A DNA stretch of 64,000 nt from Ancylobacter sonchi (GCF_018390695.1 NZ_JAHBGF010000036.1:558001-622000), one strand, 5' to 3'. Counted from the first letter of the stretch, positions 50,187-59,201 are shown. Translations and numbers: made by a program. Notes: generated by a model from the letters alone, not told the origin.

Positions 50187-52028
50187 ATGAACATGCACGC
50201 CACCGCTTCCGCCGCCTCCGACGTGCTGCCGCGCGAGGTCGAGGCGCGCAAGACCGCCATCCTCAAGGAAGTCTTCGGCTTCGACCGTTTCCGCCCCGGC
50301 CAGCAGGAGGTGGTGGATGCCGTGCTCGCCGGCGTGCCGACGCTGGCGGTGATGCCGACCGGCGCCGGCAAGTCGCTGTGCTACCAGCTGCCGGCGCTCA
50401 CCCTTGGCGGCCTGTCCATCGTCATCTCGCCGCTGATCGCGCTGATGGACGACCAGGTGAACGCACTCAAGCTGCAGGGCGTCGCCGCCGAGGCGCTGCA
50501 TTCCGGCAAGCCGCGCGAAGACAATGTAGCGATCTGGCGCCGCGTCGCTTCCGGCGAGGTGCGCCTGCTCTACCTCGCCCCCGAGCGACTGATGACCGAT
50601 CGCATGCTCTCCGCCCTCTCCCGGCTGCCGCTCGGGCTCGTCGCGGTGGACGAGGCGCACTGCATCTCGCAATGGGGCCATTCCTTCCGCAATGAATATC
50701 TCGGCCTCGGCCGGCTGCGCGAGATCTTCCCCGGCGTGCCGCTGGTGGCGCTCACCGCCACCGCCGACAAGGCGACGCAGGGCGACATCGTCGAGCGGCT
50801 GTTCGGCGGGCAGGCGCGGGTGTTCGTCTCCGGCTTCGACCGGCCGAACATCTTCATCGGCATGGAGGAGAAGAAGGACCCGGCCCGGCAGATCGAGAGC
50901 TATGTGAAGGCGCGCCCGCGCGTGCCCGGCATCATCTACCGCATCTCGCGCAAGAAGGTGGAGGAGACCGCCGAGCGCCTGGTCGCCGCCGGCGTGCGGG
51001 CCCTGCCGTACCATGCCGGCCTCACCCCGGAGCAGCGCGCCGCGCATCAGGAAGCCTTCCTCGCCGAGGACGGCATCGTGATGGTGGCGACCGTCGCCTT
51101 CGGCATGGGCATCGACAAGTCGAATGTCCGCTACGTGCTGCATGCCGACGCGCCGGGCAGCCTCGAGGCCTATTATCAGGAGATCGGCCGCGCCGGCCGC
51201 GACGGCCAGCCCTCCGAGGCGCACCTGCTCTATTCCGGTGGCGACATCGCCACCCGCCGCCGCTTCATCGACGAGGAGCAGTCCTCGCCCGAGCGCAAGC
51301 TGGTGGAGGCCCGCCGGCTCGACGCCATGGTCGGCTTCTGCGAGGCGGTCACCTGCCGTCGTGCGGTGCTGCTCGGCTATTTCGGCGAGCGCGCCAAGGC
51401 CTGCGGCCATTGCGACGTCTGCCGCGATCCGCCCAAGGTGGTTGACGCCTCGAAGCAGGCCGAGCTGGTGCTGCGCCTCGCCCGCGCCACCGGCGAGCGC
51501 TACGGCGCCGCCTATCTCGCCAGCGTCGTCACCGGCCAGCGCTCGGACCAGGTGTGCGGGCGCGGTCATGACCGGCTCGCCGATTTCGGCGCCGGTGCCG
51601 ACCGACCGGCCACCGAGTGGCGCGCCTTGCTGCGCCAGCTGGTCGCCACCGGCGCCCTGCATGCCGATGTCGAGCGCTTCGGCGCGCTCCAGCTCACCGA
51701 TCACGGCAAGGCGATCCTCGCCGGCACCCGCGCCTTCACCCTGCGCGCGCCCTCGAAGGTGAAGCGCGACCGCTCCAGCCGCGCGGAGGCGCCCGAACTC
51801 GCCCCCGCCGAAGCCTCGCTGCTGGCCAAGCTGAAGGCGCTGCGCCGCGAGTTGGCGGCCGAGCGCGGCGTGCCGGCCTATGTCGTCTTCGCCGACCGCA
51901 CGCTGGAGGAGATGGCGGTGGAGCACCCGCGCACCCGCTCCGAGCTCGGCGGCATCAAGGGTGTCGGCGCCGCCAAGCTGGAAGCCTTCGGCACGGCGTT
52001 TCTTAAGATTCTCAAAGAATTCTCTTAG
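50187..52028 (+). CDS. recQ: ATP-dependent DNA helicase RecQ
   Basis: RecQ unwinds DNA during recombination repair and replication restart. The 613-residue product has motif I MPTGAGKSLCYQLPA, the DEAH box VDEAHCISQWGHSFRNEY, motif VI QEIGRAGRDG, the zinc-binding Cys residues (CEAVTCRR, CGHCDVC) and a C-terminal HRDC domain (about 535-613). The ATG at 50187 gives the usual family N-terminus; the open frame runs further upstream into the cobD start. Its stop codon lies in a short repeat. Confidence 0.96.
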   Translation: MNMHATASAASDVLPREVEARKTAILKEVFGFDRFRPGQQEVVDAVLAGVPTLAVMPTGAGKSLCYQLPALTLGGLSIVISPLIALMDDQVNALKLQGVAAEALHSGKPREDNVAIWRRVASGEVRLLYLAPERLMTDRMLSALSRLPLGLVAVDEAHCISQWGHSFRNEYLGLGRLREIFPGVPLVALTATADKATQGDIVERLFGGQARVFVSGFDRPNIFIGMEEKKDPARQIESYVKARPRVPGIIYRISRKKVEETAERLVAAGVRALPYHAGLTPEQRAAHQEAFLAEDGIVMVATVAFGMGIDKSNVRYVLHADAPGSLEAYYQEIGRAGRDGQPSEAHLLYSGGDIATRRRFIDEEQSSPERKLVEARRLDAMVGFCEAVTCRRAVLLGYFGERAKACGHCDVCRDPPKVVDASKQAELVLRLARATGERYGAAYLASVVTGQRSDQVCGRGHDRLADFGAGADRPATEWRALLRQLVATGALHADVERFGALQLTDHGKAILAGTRAFTLRAPSKVKRDRSSRAEAPELAPAEASLLAKLKALRRELAAERGVPAYVVFADRTLEEMAVEHPRTRSELGGIKGVGAAKLEAFGTAFLKILKEFS

Positions 52029-52044
52029 AATTCTCTAAGAATTC
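52017..52044. repeat. 11-base tandem repeat at the recQ end
   Basis: AGAATTCTCTT and AGAATTCTCTA stand in tandem and are followed by AGAATTC. The recQ stop codon falls inside the first unit. The units can pair with one another, so this may act as an RNA end structure. Confidence 0.7.
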
Positions 52045-52156
52045 GCCCGCGACATTTTCGCCGTTCAAAGGAGTTCACGACGGCCGATTCCGCTCCTAGA
52101 CTGGTTGGCAACGGGCGAGAAACGTCCGCAACGTCAACTGTTCCGGGATGGAAGCG

Positions 52157-52702
52157 ATGAAGTTCGAACTCCTCACCATGGCCGTGGCCGCGGCCACCCT
52201 CGCCGTCGGCGCCTCCGGCGCGCAGGCGCACGGCCCGACCCGCCAGAAGGTCAGCGAGACCATCGTGATCAACGCCGCGCCGGCCAAGGTCTGGGAAGTG
52301 GTCGGCAATTTCCAGGATGGCGGCTGGATTCCGGTGGTCGACAAGACCGAGGGCACCGGCGGCAACGCGGCCGGCGCCAAGCGCACCCTCACGCTGAAGA
52401 ACGGCGCGACGGTGGTCGAGGAAGTCGCCAAGCTCGAGCCGGAGAAGATGACCCTGATGTACCGCATCGATCAGGTCGACGTGAAGGTGCTGCCGGTCAC
52501 CAATTACTCCTCCTGGCTGATCGTCACCCCGGAGGACGGCGGCGCCAAGTCCAAGGTCGAGTGGCGCGGCGCCTTCTATCGCGGCTATCCCAATAACGAC
52601 CCGCCGCCGGAGCTGAACGACGAGGCCGCCATCGCCGCCGTGACCGGGCTCTACAAGGCCGGCCTCGACGGTCTGAAGAAGAAGATCGAAGGCGGCAGCT
52701 GA
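52157..52702 (+). CDS. Exported SRPBCC-family protein
   Basis: The 181-residue product has a signal peptide (about 1-24, ending AQA) and a START/SRPBCC fold with the opening ETIVINAAPAKVWEVVGNFQ, so it is a periplasmic ligand-binding protein of unknown ligand. In some methylotrophs such exported proteins accompany periplasmic alcohol oxidation together with YVTN beta-propellers, and such a propeller gene follows here; the link is only suggestive. ATG at 52157 (GGAAG upstream) is chosen over ATG at 52148. Confidence 0.8.
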   Translation: MKFELLTMAVAAATLAVGASGAQAHGPTRQKVSETIVINAAPAKVWEVVGNFQDGGWIPVVDKTEGTGGNAAGAKRTLTLKNGATVVEEVAKLEPEKMTLMYRIDQVDVKVLPVTNYSSWLIVTPEDGGAKSKVEWRGAFYRGYPNNDPPPELNDEAAIAAVTGLYKAGLDGLKKKIEGGS

Positions 52703-52776
52703 AACCGGCGGCGCGTCGCAAGCGCCGTCACCTTCCATGCCCCTCCGCCTGCCGGCGTCGCCGGTGGCATCGAAAT

Positions 52777-52804
52777 CCTTTCTCCCTTGAAAGAGGGAGA
52801 AAGG
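52777..52804 (+). terminator. Hairpin after the SRPBCC gene
   Basis: A ten-base-pair stem CCTTTCTCCC/GGGAGAAAGG with an eight-base A-rich loop lies 75 bases past the SRPBCC stop. It may be a terminator or part of the repeat cluster. Confidence 0.45.
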
Positions 52805-52879
52805 AAACGGACATCGGAGGCGCACCGTGCACCTGCCGCTGGAGGCGCCTCTTTGCAACTCCCCCGCCGGCCAGCCATG

Positions 52880-52961
52880 CCCTCTCCCGCACGGAACCCG
52901 ATTCTCGCCGGACCTTGCCCTCGACAAGAGCAGCATCGGGCACATCCGATGTTGGTGGAGG
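52880..52961. repeat. Diverged copy of the cobN repeat element
   Basis: Read on the minus strand, this segment has CTCCACCAACATCGGATG, then a decayed palindrome arm, TTGTCGAGG and ATCGGGTTCCGTGCGGG in the same order and at similar spacing as the plus strand of the cobN element (42371-42455). Confidence 0.75.
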
Positions 52962-53426
52962 GCCAGAGCAGGGGCTTTCCGGGTTGCGGTCGGAGGGCCG
53001 CCGACCCGTTGCGTGGACTGCCTCGCCGCCGACACCGGCGCCCTTCGGTTTGGGCATGGCCGGACTCGAGCTGGGAGGAAAAGAGCGCAGCGCCGAAACG
53101 GCGATGGCTGGCGAGCCCTTCAGGCGGGCACGGTTTCTCCGAGCCCCGGCCCTCTCGCTCCGGGATTGGCGCACGGCGAGCAACATGCCGGCGAGCCGGC
53201 GCGGTACGCGGCAGCGGCGCCGATTTGACGCCACGTGGGAATCCCGTAGCGAAGGCCTCTCGGGCCGCAAGGATCGGCTTCATATGCCGCGCCGGATCGG
53301 AGGCGATGCGTCCCTGCCCATTCACTCTCGTTTCCTCCCCGTGAGGCCACAGGGCACGAGGGACCGGCCCCGGGGCACCGTCGAATCCCCGTGGATATCA
53401 ATCGAGACAGACGGAACGCCCACTCC

Positions 53427-54443
53427 ATGCCGCATCCGACGCTGAGAAGCACGCATCCCCTCGCCGCCCCCGCCCCTCGGCGGAGACGGGCACGGTTCGC
53501 CCTTCCGATATCGGCGGCGGTCATCGGCACCCTTCTTGCCGCGCCCGCCCATGCCGACGAAGCCTTCGTCACCTCGCAGCCGGCGGAAACCCTCTCCGTC
53601 GTCGATCTGCCGACCGGCAAGGTCGTCGCCACGCTGAAGATCCCCGGCAAGCCGGCCGGCATCGCGGTGAGCCCGGACGGTGCCCGCGCCTTCGTCACCT
53701 CGCCGGACGGCAAGGCGCTCACCATCCTCGACGCCGCCAGCCGCACGGTGCAGCACCGCGTCGAGGTCGGCGGCGGCCCGCTCGGCGTCGCCGTGCACCC
53801 CTCCGGCAGCCCGGCCTATGTCGCCGACTGGTACCTGCACCGCATCGTCGCGGTCGACGCGGCGAGCGGCAGCATTGCCGGCGAGGTGCAGGTCGGCGAG
53901 TCCCCCTCCGGTCTCGCCGTCACCCCGGACGGCGCGCTGCTGCTCTCCGCTGATCGCGATTCCGATGCGGTGAGCTTCATCGATACCGCCAGCCTCGCGC
54001 GCACCGGCTCGGTGAAGGTCGGCACCCGGCCGTTCGGCGTCACCATCGACGCCGAAGGCCGGCGCGCCTACACCGCCAATGTCGGTTCCGACGATGTCAG
54101 CATCATCGACATCGCCGCCCGCACGGTCGTCGCCACGGTGAAGGTCGGCCAGCGGCCCTATGCGGTGGCGCTGGCGAAGGGCCGGGCCTTCGTCACCGAC
54201 CAGTACGCCTCGACGGTCTCCGTCTTCGATACCGCGACGCTGCAACCCCTCGCCACCATCCCGCTCGGCGACTACCCGGAGGGCATCGCGGCGAGCCGCG
54301 ACGGCGCCTTCGTCTATGTGGCGAACTGGGAGGCCAACACGCTGAGCGTCATCGACGTTGCCACGCTCAAGGTGGTCGCCGATATCGACGTCGCCGACGG
54401 CCCGCGCGCCTTCGGCGCCTTCATCCGGCGCACGCCCGATTGA
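53427..54443 (+). CDS. Exported YVTN-family beta-propeller protein
   Basis: The 338-residue product has an Arg-rich N-terminus and a signal peptide ending near residue 45 (AAPAHA), followed by about seven propeller blades of the pattern VxxIDxATxxVxATVKVGxxPxGVA. Such proteins bind partners or cofactors in the periplasm; several lie next to PQQ-dependent dehydrogenases, but no such enzyme is in this window. ATG at 53427 is preferred over a GTG at 53391. The SRPBCC gene lies upstream across a repeat cluster. Confidence 0.85.
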   Translation: MPHPTLRSTHPLAAPAPRRRRARFALPISAAVIGTLLAAPAHADEAFVTSQPAETLSVVDLPTGKVVATLKIPGKPAGIAVSPDGARAFVTSPDGKALTILDAASRTVQHRVEVGGGPLGVAVHPSGSPAYVADWYLHRIVAVDAASGSIAGEVQVGESPSGLAVTPDGALLLSADRDSDAVSFIDTASLARTGSVKVGTRPFGVTIDAEGRRAYTANVGSDDVSIIDIAARTVVATVKVGQRPYAVALAKGRAFVTDQYASTVSVFDTATLQPLATIPLGDYPEGIAASRDGAFVYVANWEANTLSVIDVATLKVVADIDVADGPRAFGAFIRRTPD

Positions 54444-54562
54444 GTGCGGCGCCCAACGCCCCGCCCATCGGCGAGCCGGCCAAGTAATGATCCCCCGGCC
54501 TAGGCAAGCGGTCCGGCGGGTTTATGATATCGGGACGACCGGGACGGCAAAGGTGCGCGGCG

Positions 54563-55201
54563 ATGGACGAGGAATTCTGGCAGGGCAAGTGGCGGCGCGG
54601 CGAGATCGCCTTCCACGAGGCCGACGGCAACCCGTTGCTGCGGCGCTATCTTCCCGCCCTCCATCTGCCGGCCGACAGTCGCCTGCTGCTGCCGCTCTGT
54701 GGCAAGACCCGCGACATTTCCTGGCTGCTCGGGCAGGGCTACACAATCATCGGCGCCGAACTTAGCCGGCTCGCCATCGAGCAGCTATTCGCCGAACTCG
54801 GCATGGTGCCGCATGTCACCCCGGCCGGGCCGCTGGAGCGTTTCGAGGCCGGACGGCTCACCGTGTTCGTCGGCAATTTCTTCGATCTCGACCGCCACGT
54901 CCTCGGCGAGGTCGACGCGGTCTATGATCGGGCGGCGCTCGTGGCGCTCCCCGAGGCGATGCGCGCGCGTTATGCTGGCCATCTCGTCCACCTCGCCCGT
55001 GCCGCGCCGCAGCTGCTGATCGCCTTCGAGTACGACCAGTCGCAGCTGGTCGGGCCGCCCTTCGCGGTGCCGGAGGCGGAGGTGCGACGGCACTACGGCG
55101 GCGCCTACCATGTCACCGAGGCCGGTCGGCACGAATTAAAGGACGGGCTGAAGGGCCTGAAGCCGGCGCACGAGATCGTCTGGCTGATGCGCCCGCGCTG
55201 A
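54563..55201 (+). CDS. TPMT-family S-adenosylmethionine methyltransferase
   Basis: The 212-residue protein resembles thiopurine or thiol S-methyltransferases: it begins DEEFWQGKWRRGEIAFHEADGN, has the substrate and cofactor blocks LLLPLCGKTRDISWLLGQGY and DAVYDRAALVALP, and ends with a short strand. Relatives methylate thiopurines, selenite, tellurite or thiocyanate; the substrate here is unknown. The ATG at 54563 follows AAGGTG. It is probably a single-gene transcript. Confidence 0.85.
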   Translation: MDEEFWQGKWRRGEIAFHEADGNPLLRRYLPALHLPADSRLLLPLCGKTRDISWLLGQGYTIIGAELSRLAIEQLFAELGMVPHVTPAGPLERFEAGRLTVFVGNFFDLDRHVLGEVDAVYDRAALVALPEAMRARYAGHLVHLARAAPQLLIAFEYDQSQLVGPPFAVPEAEVRRHYGGAYHVTEAGRHELKDGLKGLKPAHEIVWLMRPR

Positions 55202-55241
55202 GATCCGGGTCGGCATGGCCGCTGGCCCGGAACAGCGCCGC

Positions 55242-55409
55242 TCAGAACACCAGCCAATAGCCGATCAGCGCCACGGCCGCGAGCACGACCAGTCCCAGCG
55301 GGCCGTGCCACCAGCGACGGCCCGGCTGGCGGCCACCGCATTTGGGGCATAGCGGCGCATTGTCGGCGACCGGCTGGTGGCCGCAGTGTCGGCAGGATGT
55401 GATCGCCAT
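55242..55409 (-). CDS. Small zinc-ribbon membrane protein, 55 residues
   Basis: The product has a zinc ribbon (CRHCG and CPKCGGRQ) in its first 30 residues and one membrane helix at the C-terminus (about 36-53). This layout is common for tail-anchored zinc-ribbon proteins of unknown function. The ribosome site is weak, but the motif is clear. Confidence 0.65.
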   Translation of the reverse strand: MAITSCRHCGHQPVADNAPLCPKCGGRQPGRRWWHGPLGLVVLAAVALIGYWLVF

Positions 55410-55497
55410 GGCCGGCTCTAGGATTGCGAAGGAGAGGCTTGGCCTATTTAACCAGATACCTGCCAAAGCGGTAGCCGAGAAAGCGGAACCGGCTCCC

Positions 55498-56598
55498 TCA
55501 GATCGCGTAGTCGCCGGTCTGGTGTGCCGAGGGCGCGCGGCAATCGGTGCCGGGGGCGCCATCGGCGAACAGCCGCGCCCGCTCCAGCCGAACCGCCACC
55601 TTCTCGCCGACCGGCACCCGCGCGGAGGGAGCGATATCGGCCTCGAACAGCGCGTTGCCGACCTCCAGCTCCAGCCGGCGAATGGCGCCGTGGCGACGGA
55701 AGCCGCGCACCACCCCCGGCAGGCCCGGCGTGCCGGCAAGGCCGATGGCGATGTCGTGCGGGCGCACATAGAGCAGCGCCGGCCCGTCCGGCACCGGCGA
55801 CTTCGGCGCGGCGATCGGCGTGTGGCCGGCAAAGGCGGTCCCGTCCTTCACCTGCACCTCGATGCGGCTGGATTCGCCCATGAAGCCGAACACCGCCGCC
55901 GAGGCCGGCCGGTCATAGACATCGTCCGGCGTGCCCACCTGCTCGATCTTGCCCTTGCCCATCACCACCACCCGGTCGGCAAGTTCCAGCGCCTCTTCCT
56001 GGTCGTGGGTGACGAACAGCGTGGTATGGCCGGTGCGGTCGTGCAGCTCGCGCAGCCACTTGCGCAGCTCCTTGCGCACCAGCGCGTCGAGCGCGCCGAA
56101 GGGTTCGTCGAGCAGCAGAACCTTCGGCTCGATCGCCAGCGCCCGGGCGAGCGCCACGCGCTGCCTCTGACCGCCGGAAAGCTGTGCCGGAAAGCGCCCG
56201 CCAAAGGCCTCCAATTGCACCAGCGCGAGCAGATCGGCCACCCGCTTCTTGATCTCCGCCTCGCTGGGCCGCTCGGCGCGCTGGCGCGAGCGCAGGCCGA
56301 AGGCGACATTGTCGGCCACCGTCATGTGGCGGAACAGCGCGTAGTTCTGGAACACGAAGCCGATGCCACGCCGGCGCACCGGCACCTGCAAGGCATCCTC
56401 GCCGTTGAACATCACCCGGCCGCGGCTGGGCTGCTCCAGCCCGGCGACGATGCGCAGCAGCGTCGTCTTTCCCGAGCCCGAAGGGCCCAGCAGAGCCACC
56501 AGTTCGCTCGGCTTCACGTCGAGCGAGATGTCCGACAGAGCCGGCGTACCGCTGCCGAAATCCTTGCCCACATGCTCGATGCTCACCGCGACGGTCAT
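55498..56598 (-). CDS. cysA: Sulfate/thiosulfate-type ABC transporter ATP-binding protein, without partner genes
   Basis: The 366-residue ATPase has Walker [10 protein letters not shown], signature LSGGQRQR, Walker [12 protein letters not shown] and a C-terminal regulatory TOBE region. [20 protein letters not shown] and the [17 protein letters not shown] stretch are typical of CysA. No cysT, cysW or binding protein gene is nearby, so it either serves a transporter encoded elsewhere or another anion importer. The ATG at 56598 gives the family N-terminus ([10 protein letters not shown]). Confidence 0.88.
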   Translation of the reverse strand: MTVAVSIEHVGKDFGSGTPALSDISLDVKPSELVALLGPSGSGKTTLLRIVAGLEQPSRGRVMFNGEDALQVPVRRRGIGFVFQNYALFRHMTVADNVAFGLRSRQRAERPSEAEIKKRVADLLALVQLEAFGGRFPAQLSGGQRQRVALARALAIEPKVLLLDEPFGALDALVRKELRKWLRELHDRTGHTTLFVTHDQEEALELADRVVVMGKGKIEQVGTPDDVYDRPASAAVFGFMGESSRIEVQVKDGTAFAGHTPIAAPKSPVPDGPALLYVRPHDIAIGLAGTPGLPGVVRGFRRHGAIRRLELEVGNALFEADIAPSARVPVGEKVAVRLERARLFADGAPGTDCRAPSAHQTGDYAI

Positions 56599-56838
56599 CA
56601 ATTCACTCGTTATCGACGTGATTAGTAGAATTATCCGCAACCTACATGAAAAATTGGCGATGTGAAGCCTCTCCGGCAACCGCTCCGGGGCCCATAGGCG
56701 CCGCCGGCCGGCTCTGCTAAGCCGAGGAACGGCCCCGTCCGCCGCCCTGCCGGCCGGGCCGCCGAGACCACGCGGAACACGACGACGCAGACCAAGATCA
56801 CGCAGACCAAGACCACTCACGCCATAAGCACGCGCACC
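56599..56838. promoter_or_regulatory. Divergent region between cysA and the acetyltransferase gene
   Basis: The 240 bases hold two divergent promoters. The first 60 bases are notably AT-rich and fit a cysA promoter. At 56785-56814 a 15-base unit, ACGCAGACCAAGATC, occurs twice with one change, just before the acetyltransferase start. No gene is seen. Confidence 0.5.
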
Positions 56839-57456
56839 ATGACCGAGCCCGCCTCCCCCATCCTCGACCTTGCCGGCCTGACCCCGGTCCCGGCCGGCAA
56901 GGTCGCCGCCATCGTCACCTTCCTGGAGATGCGCGCCCGTCCGGCGCCGCTGCGCGAGCCCGAAGGCCACGGCCTTCAGGTGCTGCGGGTGGAGCGGCCG
57001 GATCCCGGCTGGTATCGCGCGCTGTTCCGCCGCATCGGCGAGGAGTGGCTGTGGTTTTCGCGCCTGCGCCTGTCGGATGCCACGCTGGCGGCCATTCTCA
57101 ACGACCTGGCGGTGGAGGTGCATGTGCTAAAGCGCGGCACGGAGGAGATCGGCCTGCTGGAGCTCGACTGGCGGGTGCCCGGCGAGGCCGAGCTCGGCTT
57201 TTTCGGCCTGGTTCCGGAAGAGACCGGCGCCGGGGCCGGCCGCGTGCTGATGAACCGGGCGACCGATCTGGTCTTCGCGCGTCCGCTCGACCGCTTCTTC
57301 GTGCACACCTGCACGCTGGATCACCCGGCGGCGGTCGGCTTCTACATGAAGGCGGGGTTCGTGCCGGTCGGGCGGGCGGTGGAGATCGCCGACGATCCGC
57401 GGCTCGACGGCACCATCCGCCGCGACGCCGCGCGTCACTTTCCGGTGATCGACTAG
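56839..57456 (+). CDS. GNAT-family N-acetyltransferase
   Basis: The 205-residue protein has a GNAT fold with the acetyl-CoA region [20 protein letters not shown] and the C-terminal [18 protein letters not shown] block. The acceptor substrate is unknown. It stands alone between the cysA promoter region and the convergent fliJ, 64 bases away. Confidence 0.85.
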   Translation: MTEPASPILDLAGLTPVPAGKVAAIVTFLEMRARPAPLREPEGHGLQVLRVERPDPGWYRALFRRIGEEWLWFSRLRLSDATLAAILNDLAVEVHVLKRGTEEIGLLELDWRVPGEAELGFFGLVPEETGAGAGRVLMNRATDLVFARPLDRFFVHTCTLDHPAAVGFYMKAGFVPVGRAVEIADDPRLDGTIRRDAARHFPVID

Positions 57457-57520
57457 TCGAGCGGCGCGGCGCCGGCGATCGGGCCGGCGCTGTCGCGCAA
57501 AACCTTGCGGGCGAAGCTTC

Positions 57521-57922
57521 TCAGGCCAGCGCGGCGGTGGAGCGGGCGCGGCGGCTGCCGGCCGGGCGCGCGACCTCGACGGCCTCCAGCCCGCGCTCGC
57601 GCTCGCCGAGCGCCTCGACCTTCTTCAGTTCGTCGAGCGCCGCGTCGAGCGCCGCGCGGGCCTCGTCCAGCTGGCCCTTCAGCTCGTCGGCCGAGCGGCG
57701 CAGGTTGTCGCGGCGGGTGGCGGCGGCGCGCGCATAGGTCGGGTAGGCGAAATGGCTGGTATCGCTGATGCCGGCGCGGTTTTCCTCCGCGAGGATCTCG
57801 CGGTCGAGGTCGCGCGCCATGCGGTCGAAATCGGCGATCATGCCGTCGATCTGCGCGAAATGACGGCGCTTCTCCTCGGCCTGGAACCTCTTCAGGCGAA
57901 TGACGGTATCGAGCGACTTCAT
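57521..57922 (-). CDS. fliJ: Flagellar export protein FliJ
   Basis: FliJ is the coiled-coil stalk and chaperone of the flagellar export ATPase FliI. The 133-residue product is a continuous helical coiled coil with the alphaproteobacterial pattern SLDTVIRLKRFQAEEKRRHF at the start and GISDTSHFAYPTYARAAATRRDNLRRS in the middle. The ATG at 57922 is the family start. The fliI gene, often next to it, is not in the window. It is divergent from ctrA, and CtrA controls flagellar genes in many relatives. Confidence 0.9.
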   Translation of the reverse strand: MKSLDTVIRLKRFQAEEKRRHFAQIDGMIADFDRMARDLDREILAEENRAGISDTSHFAYPTYARAAATRRDNLRRSADELKGQLDEARAALDAALDELKKVEALGERERGLEAVEVARPAGSRRARSTAALA

Positions 57923-58457
57923 GCCGGCGTTACTCCGCTTGTCGGGCCGGAGCGGCCTGCCGGCGCCCGGTGGCGCCGACACCGGGCGCCCGGGTCGAGC
58001 CGCCCTTTACGCGGCGGCACGGGCATCTTCGCGTGCAGAGGTTGCCGCTTCCTTACATTTTCGGGGGGAAAGCGGCGCCGGCACGTTATTCAGGCGCCTT
58101 TCCAGGGGTTTGGAAACGATTTGTTTACCGGCTCCATTAATGATCGTTCATGTCCGGTGTGATCCGGTGCCTTGGCGCGAAAGCCGAGTCGCCAGATTCA
58201 CTTAAGCGCATTTCTTAAGATTCGGCTTGAGACAGTCGGTCGCAAAAATTCTGGTTCCTTGCCAGCCGCTTGTGGGAAGACTCGAAGAAAATTCGTGGCT
58301 ACCGCTTGTGCTGGGGAATCCGGTTTTGTTACCCATTGGATCGTAGTTGACGAATCGGTGTGCCGAGCCGGGCGCGGGGTTGGGGTGACGCTCGGAACGG
58401 GAGTTGTCCGATTGTGCGCTGAAACCCCGGGGGCCGTGGCGAGGGAAGGGGATTGGC
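57923..58457. promoter_or_regulatory. Control region of ctrA and fliJ, rich in GANTC sites
   Basis: This 535-base divergent region contains six GANTC sequences between 58186 and 58356 (at 58186, 58195, 58219, 58279, 58316 and 58352), the target of the cell-cycle methyltransferase CcrM. A dyad CTTAAG-N7-CTTAAG lies at 58201-58219 and a TTAA-N7-TCAT at 58137-58151. No gene is seen. It is markedly more AT-rich than the neighbouring genes. Confidence 0.7.
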
Positions 58458-59159
58458 ATGCGCGTCTTGCTCATCGAGGACGACCGCGCGACCGCGCAGA
58501 GCATCGAATTGATGCTCAAGTCCGAGAGCTTTAACGTCTACACGACGGATCTCGGCGAAGAGGGCGTCGACCTCGGCAAGCTCTACGACTACGACATTAT
58601 TCTGCTCGATCTGAACCTGCCGGACATGTCCGGCTATGACGTTCTGAAAGGGCTTCGGGTCGCCAAGGTGAAGACGCCGATCCTGATCCTCTCCGGCCTC
58701 GCCGGCATCGAGGACAAGGTGAAGGGTCTCGGCTTCGGCGCCGACGACTATCTCACCAAGCCGTTCCACAAGGACGAGCTGGTGGCGCGCATCCACGCCA
58801 TCGTGCGCCGCTCCAAGGGGCATGCGCAGTCGGTGATCACCACCGGCGACCTGGTGGTGAACCTCGACACCAAGACCGTCGAGGTTGGCGGTGCCCGCGT
58901 GCACCTCACCGGCAAGGAGTACCAGATGCTGGAGCTCCTCTCGCTGCGCAAGGGCACGACGCTGACCAAGGAAATGTTCCTCAACCATCTCTATGGCGGC
59001 ATGGACGAGCCGGAGCTGAAGATCATCGACGTCTTCATCTGCAAGCTGCGCAAGAAGCTCGCCAATGCGTCGAGCGGCCACAACTTCATCGAGACGGTGT
59101 GGGGTCGCGGCTACGTGCTGCGCGAGATGGGCGAACAGGAACAGCGCATCCCGGCCTGA
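58458..59159 (+). CDS. ctrA: Cell-cycle response regulator CtrA
   Basis: CtrA is the OmpR-type master regulator of cell cycle, division and flagella in alphaproteobacteria. The 233-residue protein has a receiver domain with phospho-acceptor Asp51 ([13 protein letters not shown]) and Lys of LTKPF, and a winged-helix DNA-binding domain from about residue 125 ([20 protein letters not shown]). Its phosphate comes through CckA and ChpT in relatives; a chpT gene is 3.5 kb downstream. A strong terminator follows. Confidence 0.97.
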   Translation: MRVLLIEDDRATAQSIELMLKSESFNVYTTDLGEEGVDLGKLYDYDIILLDLNLPDMSGYDVLKGLRVAKVKTPILILSGLAGIEDKVKGLGFGADDYLTKPFHKDELVARIHAIVRRSKGHAQSVITTGDLVVNLDTKTVEVGGARVHLTGKEYQMLELLSLRKGTTLTKEMFLNHLYGGMDEPELKIIDVFICKLRKKLANASSGHNFIETVWGRGYVLREMGEQEQRIPA

Positions 59160-59201
59160 TCCGGCCGCTGCCTCCCCCGACATCCCCGTCCCGACAAGAA
59201 G

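Larger units (their letters stand above)
52703..53426. other. Long gene-free stretch with repeat remnants
   Basis: This 724-base stretch holds several open frames on both strands, none with a domain, a ribosome site or protein-like composition. It contains a hairpin at 52777-52804 and a copy of the element seen in cobN at 52880-52961. I regard it as a cluster of decayed intergenic repeats plus the promoter of the beta-propeller gene at the right end. Confidence 0.65.

Noticed and set aside
52787..53344. Open frames in both directions in the gap before the beta-propeller gene
   Set aside because: They fall on repeat remnants; similar shadow peptides (HQHRMHPML type) appear in the cobN repeat, so the likeness comes from the DNA repeat, not from a protein.
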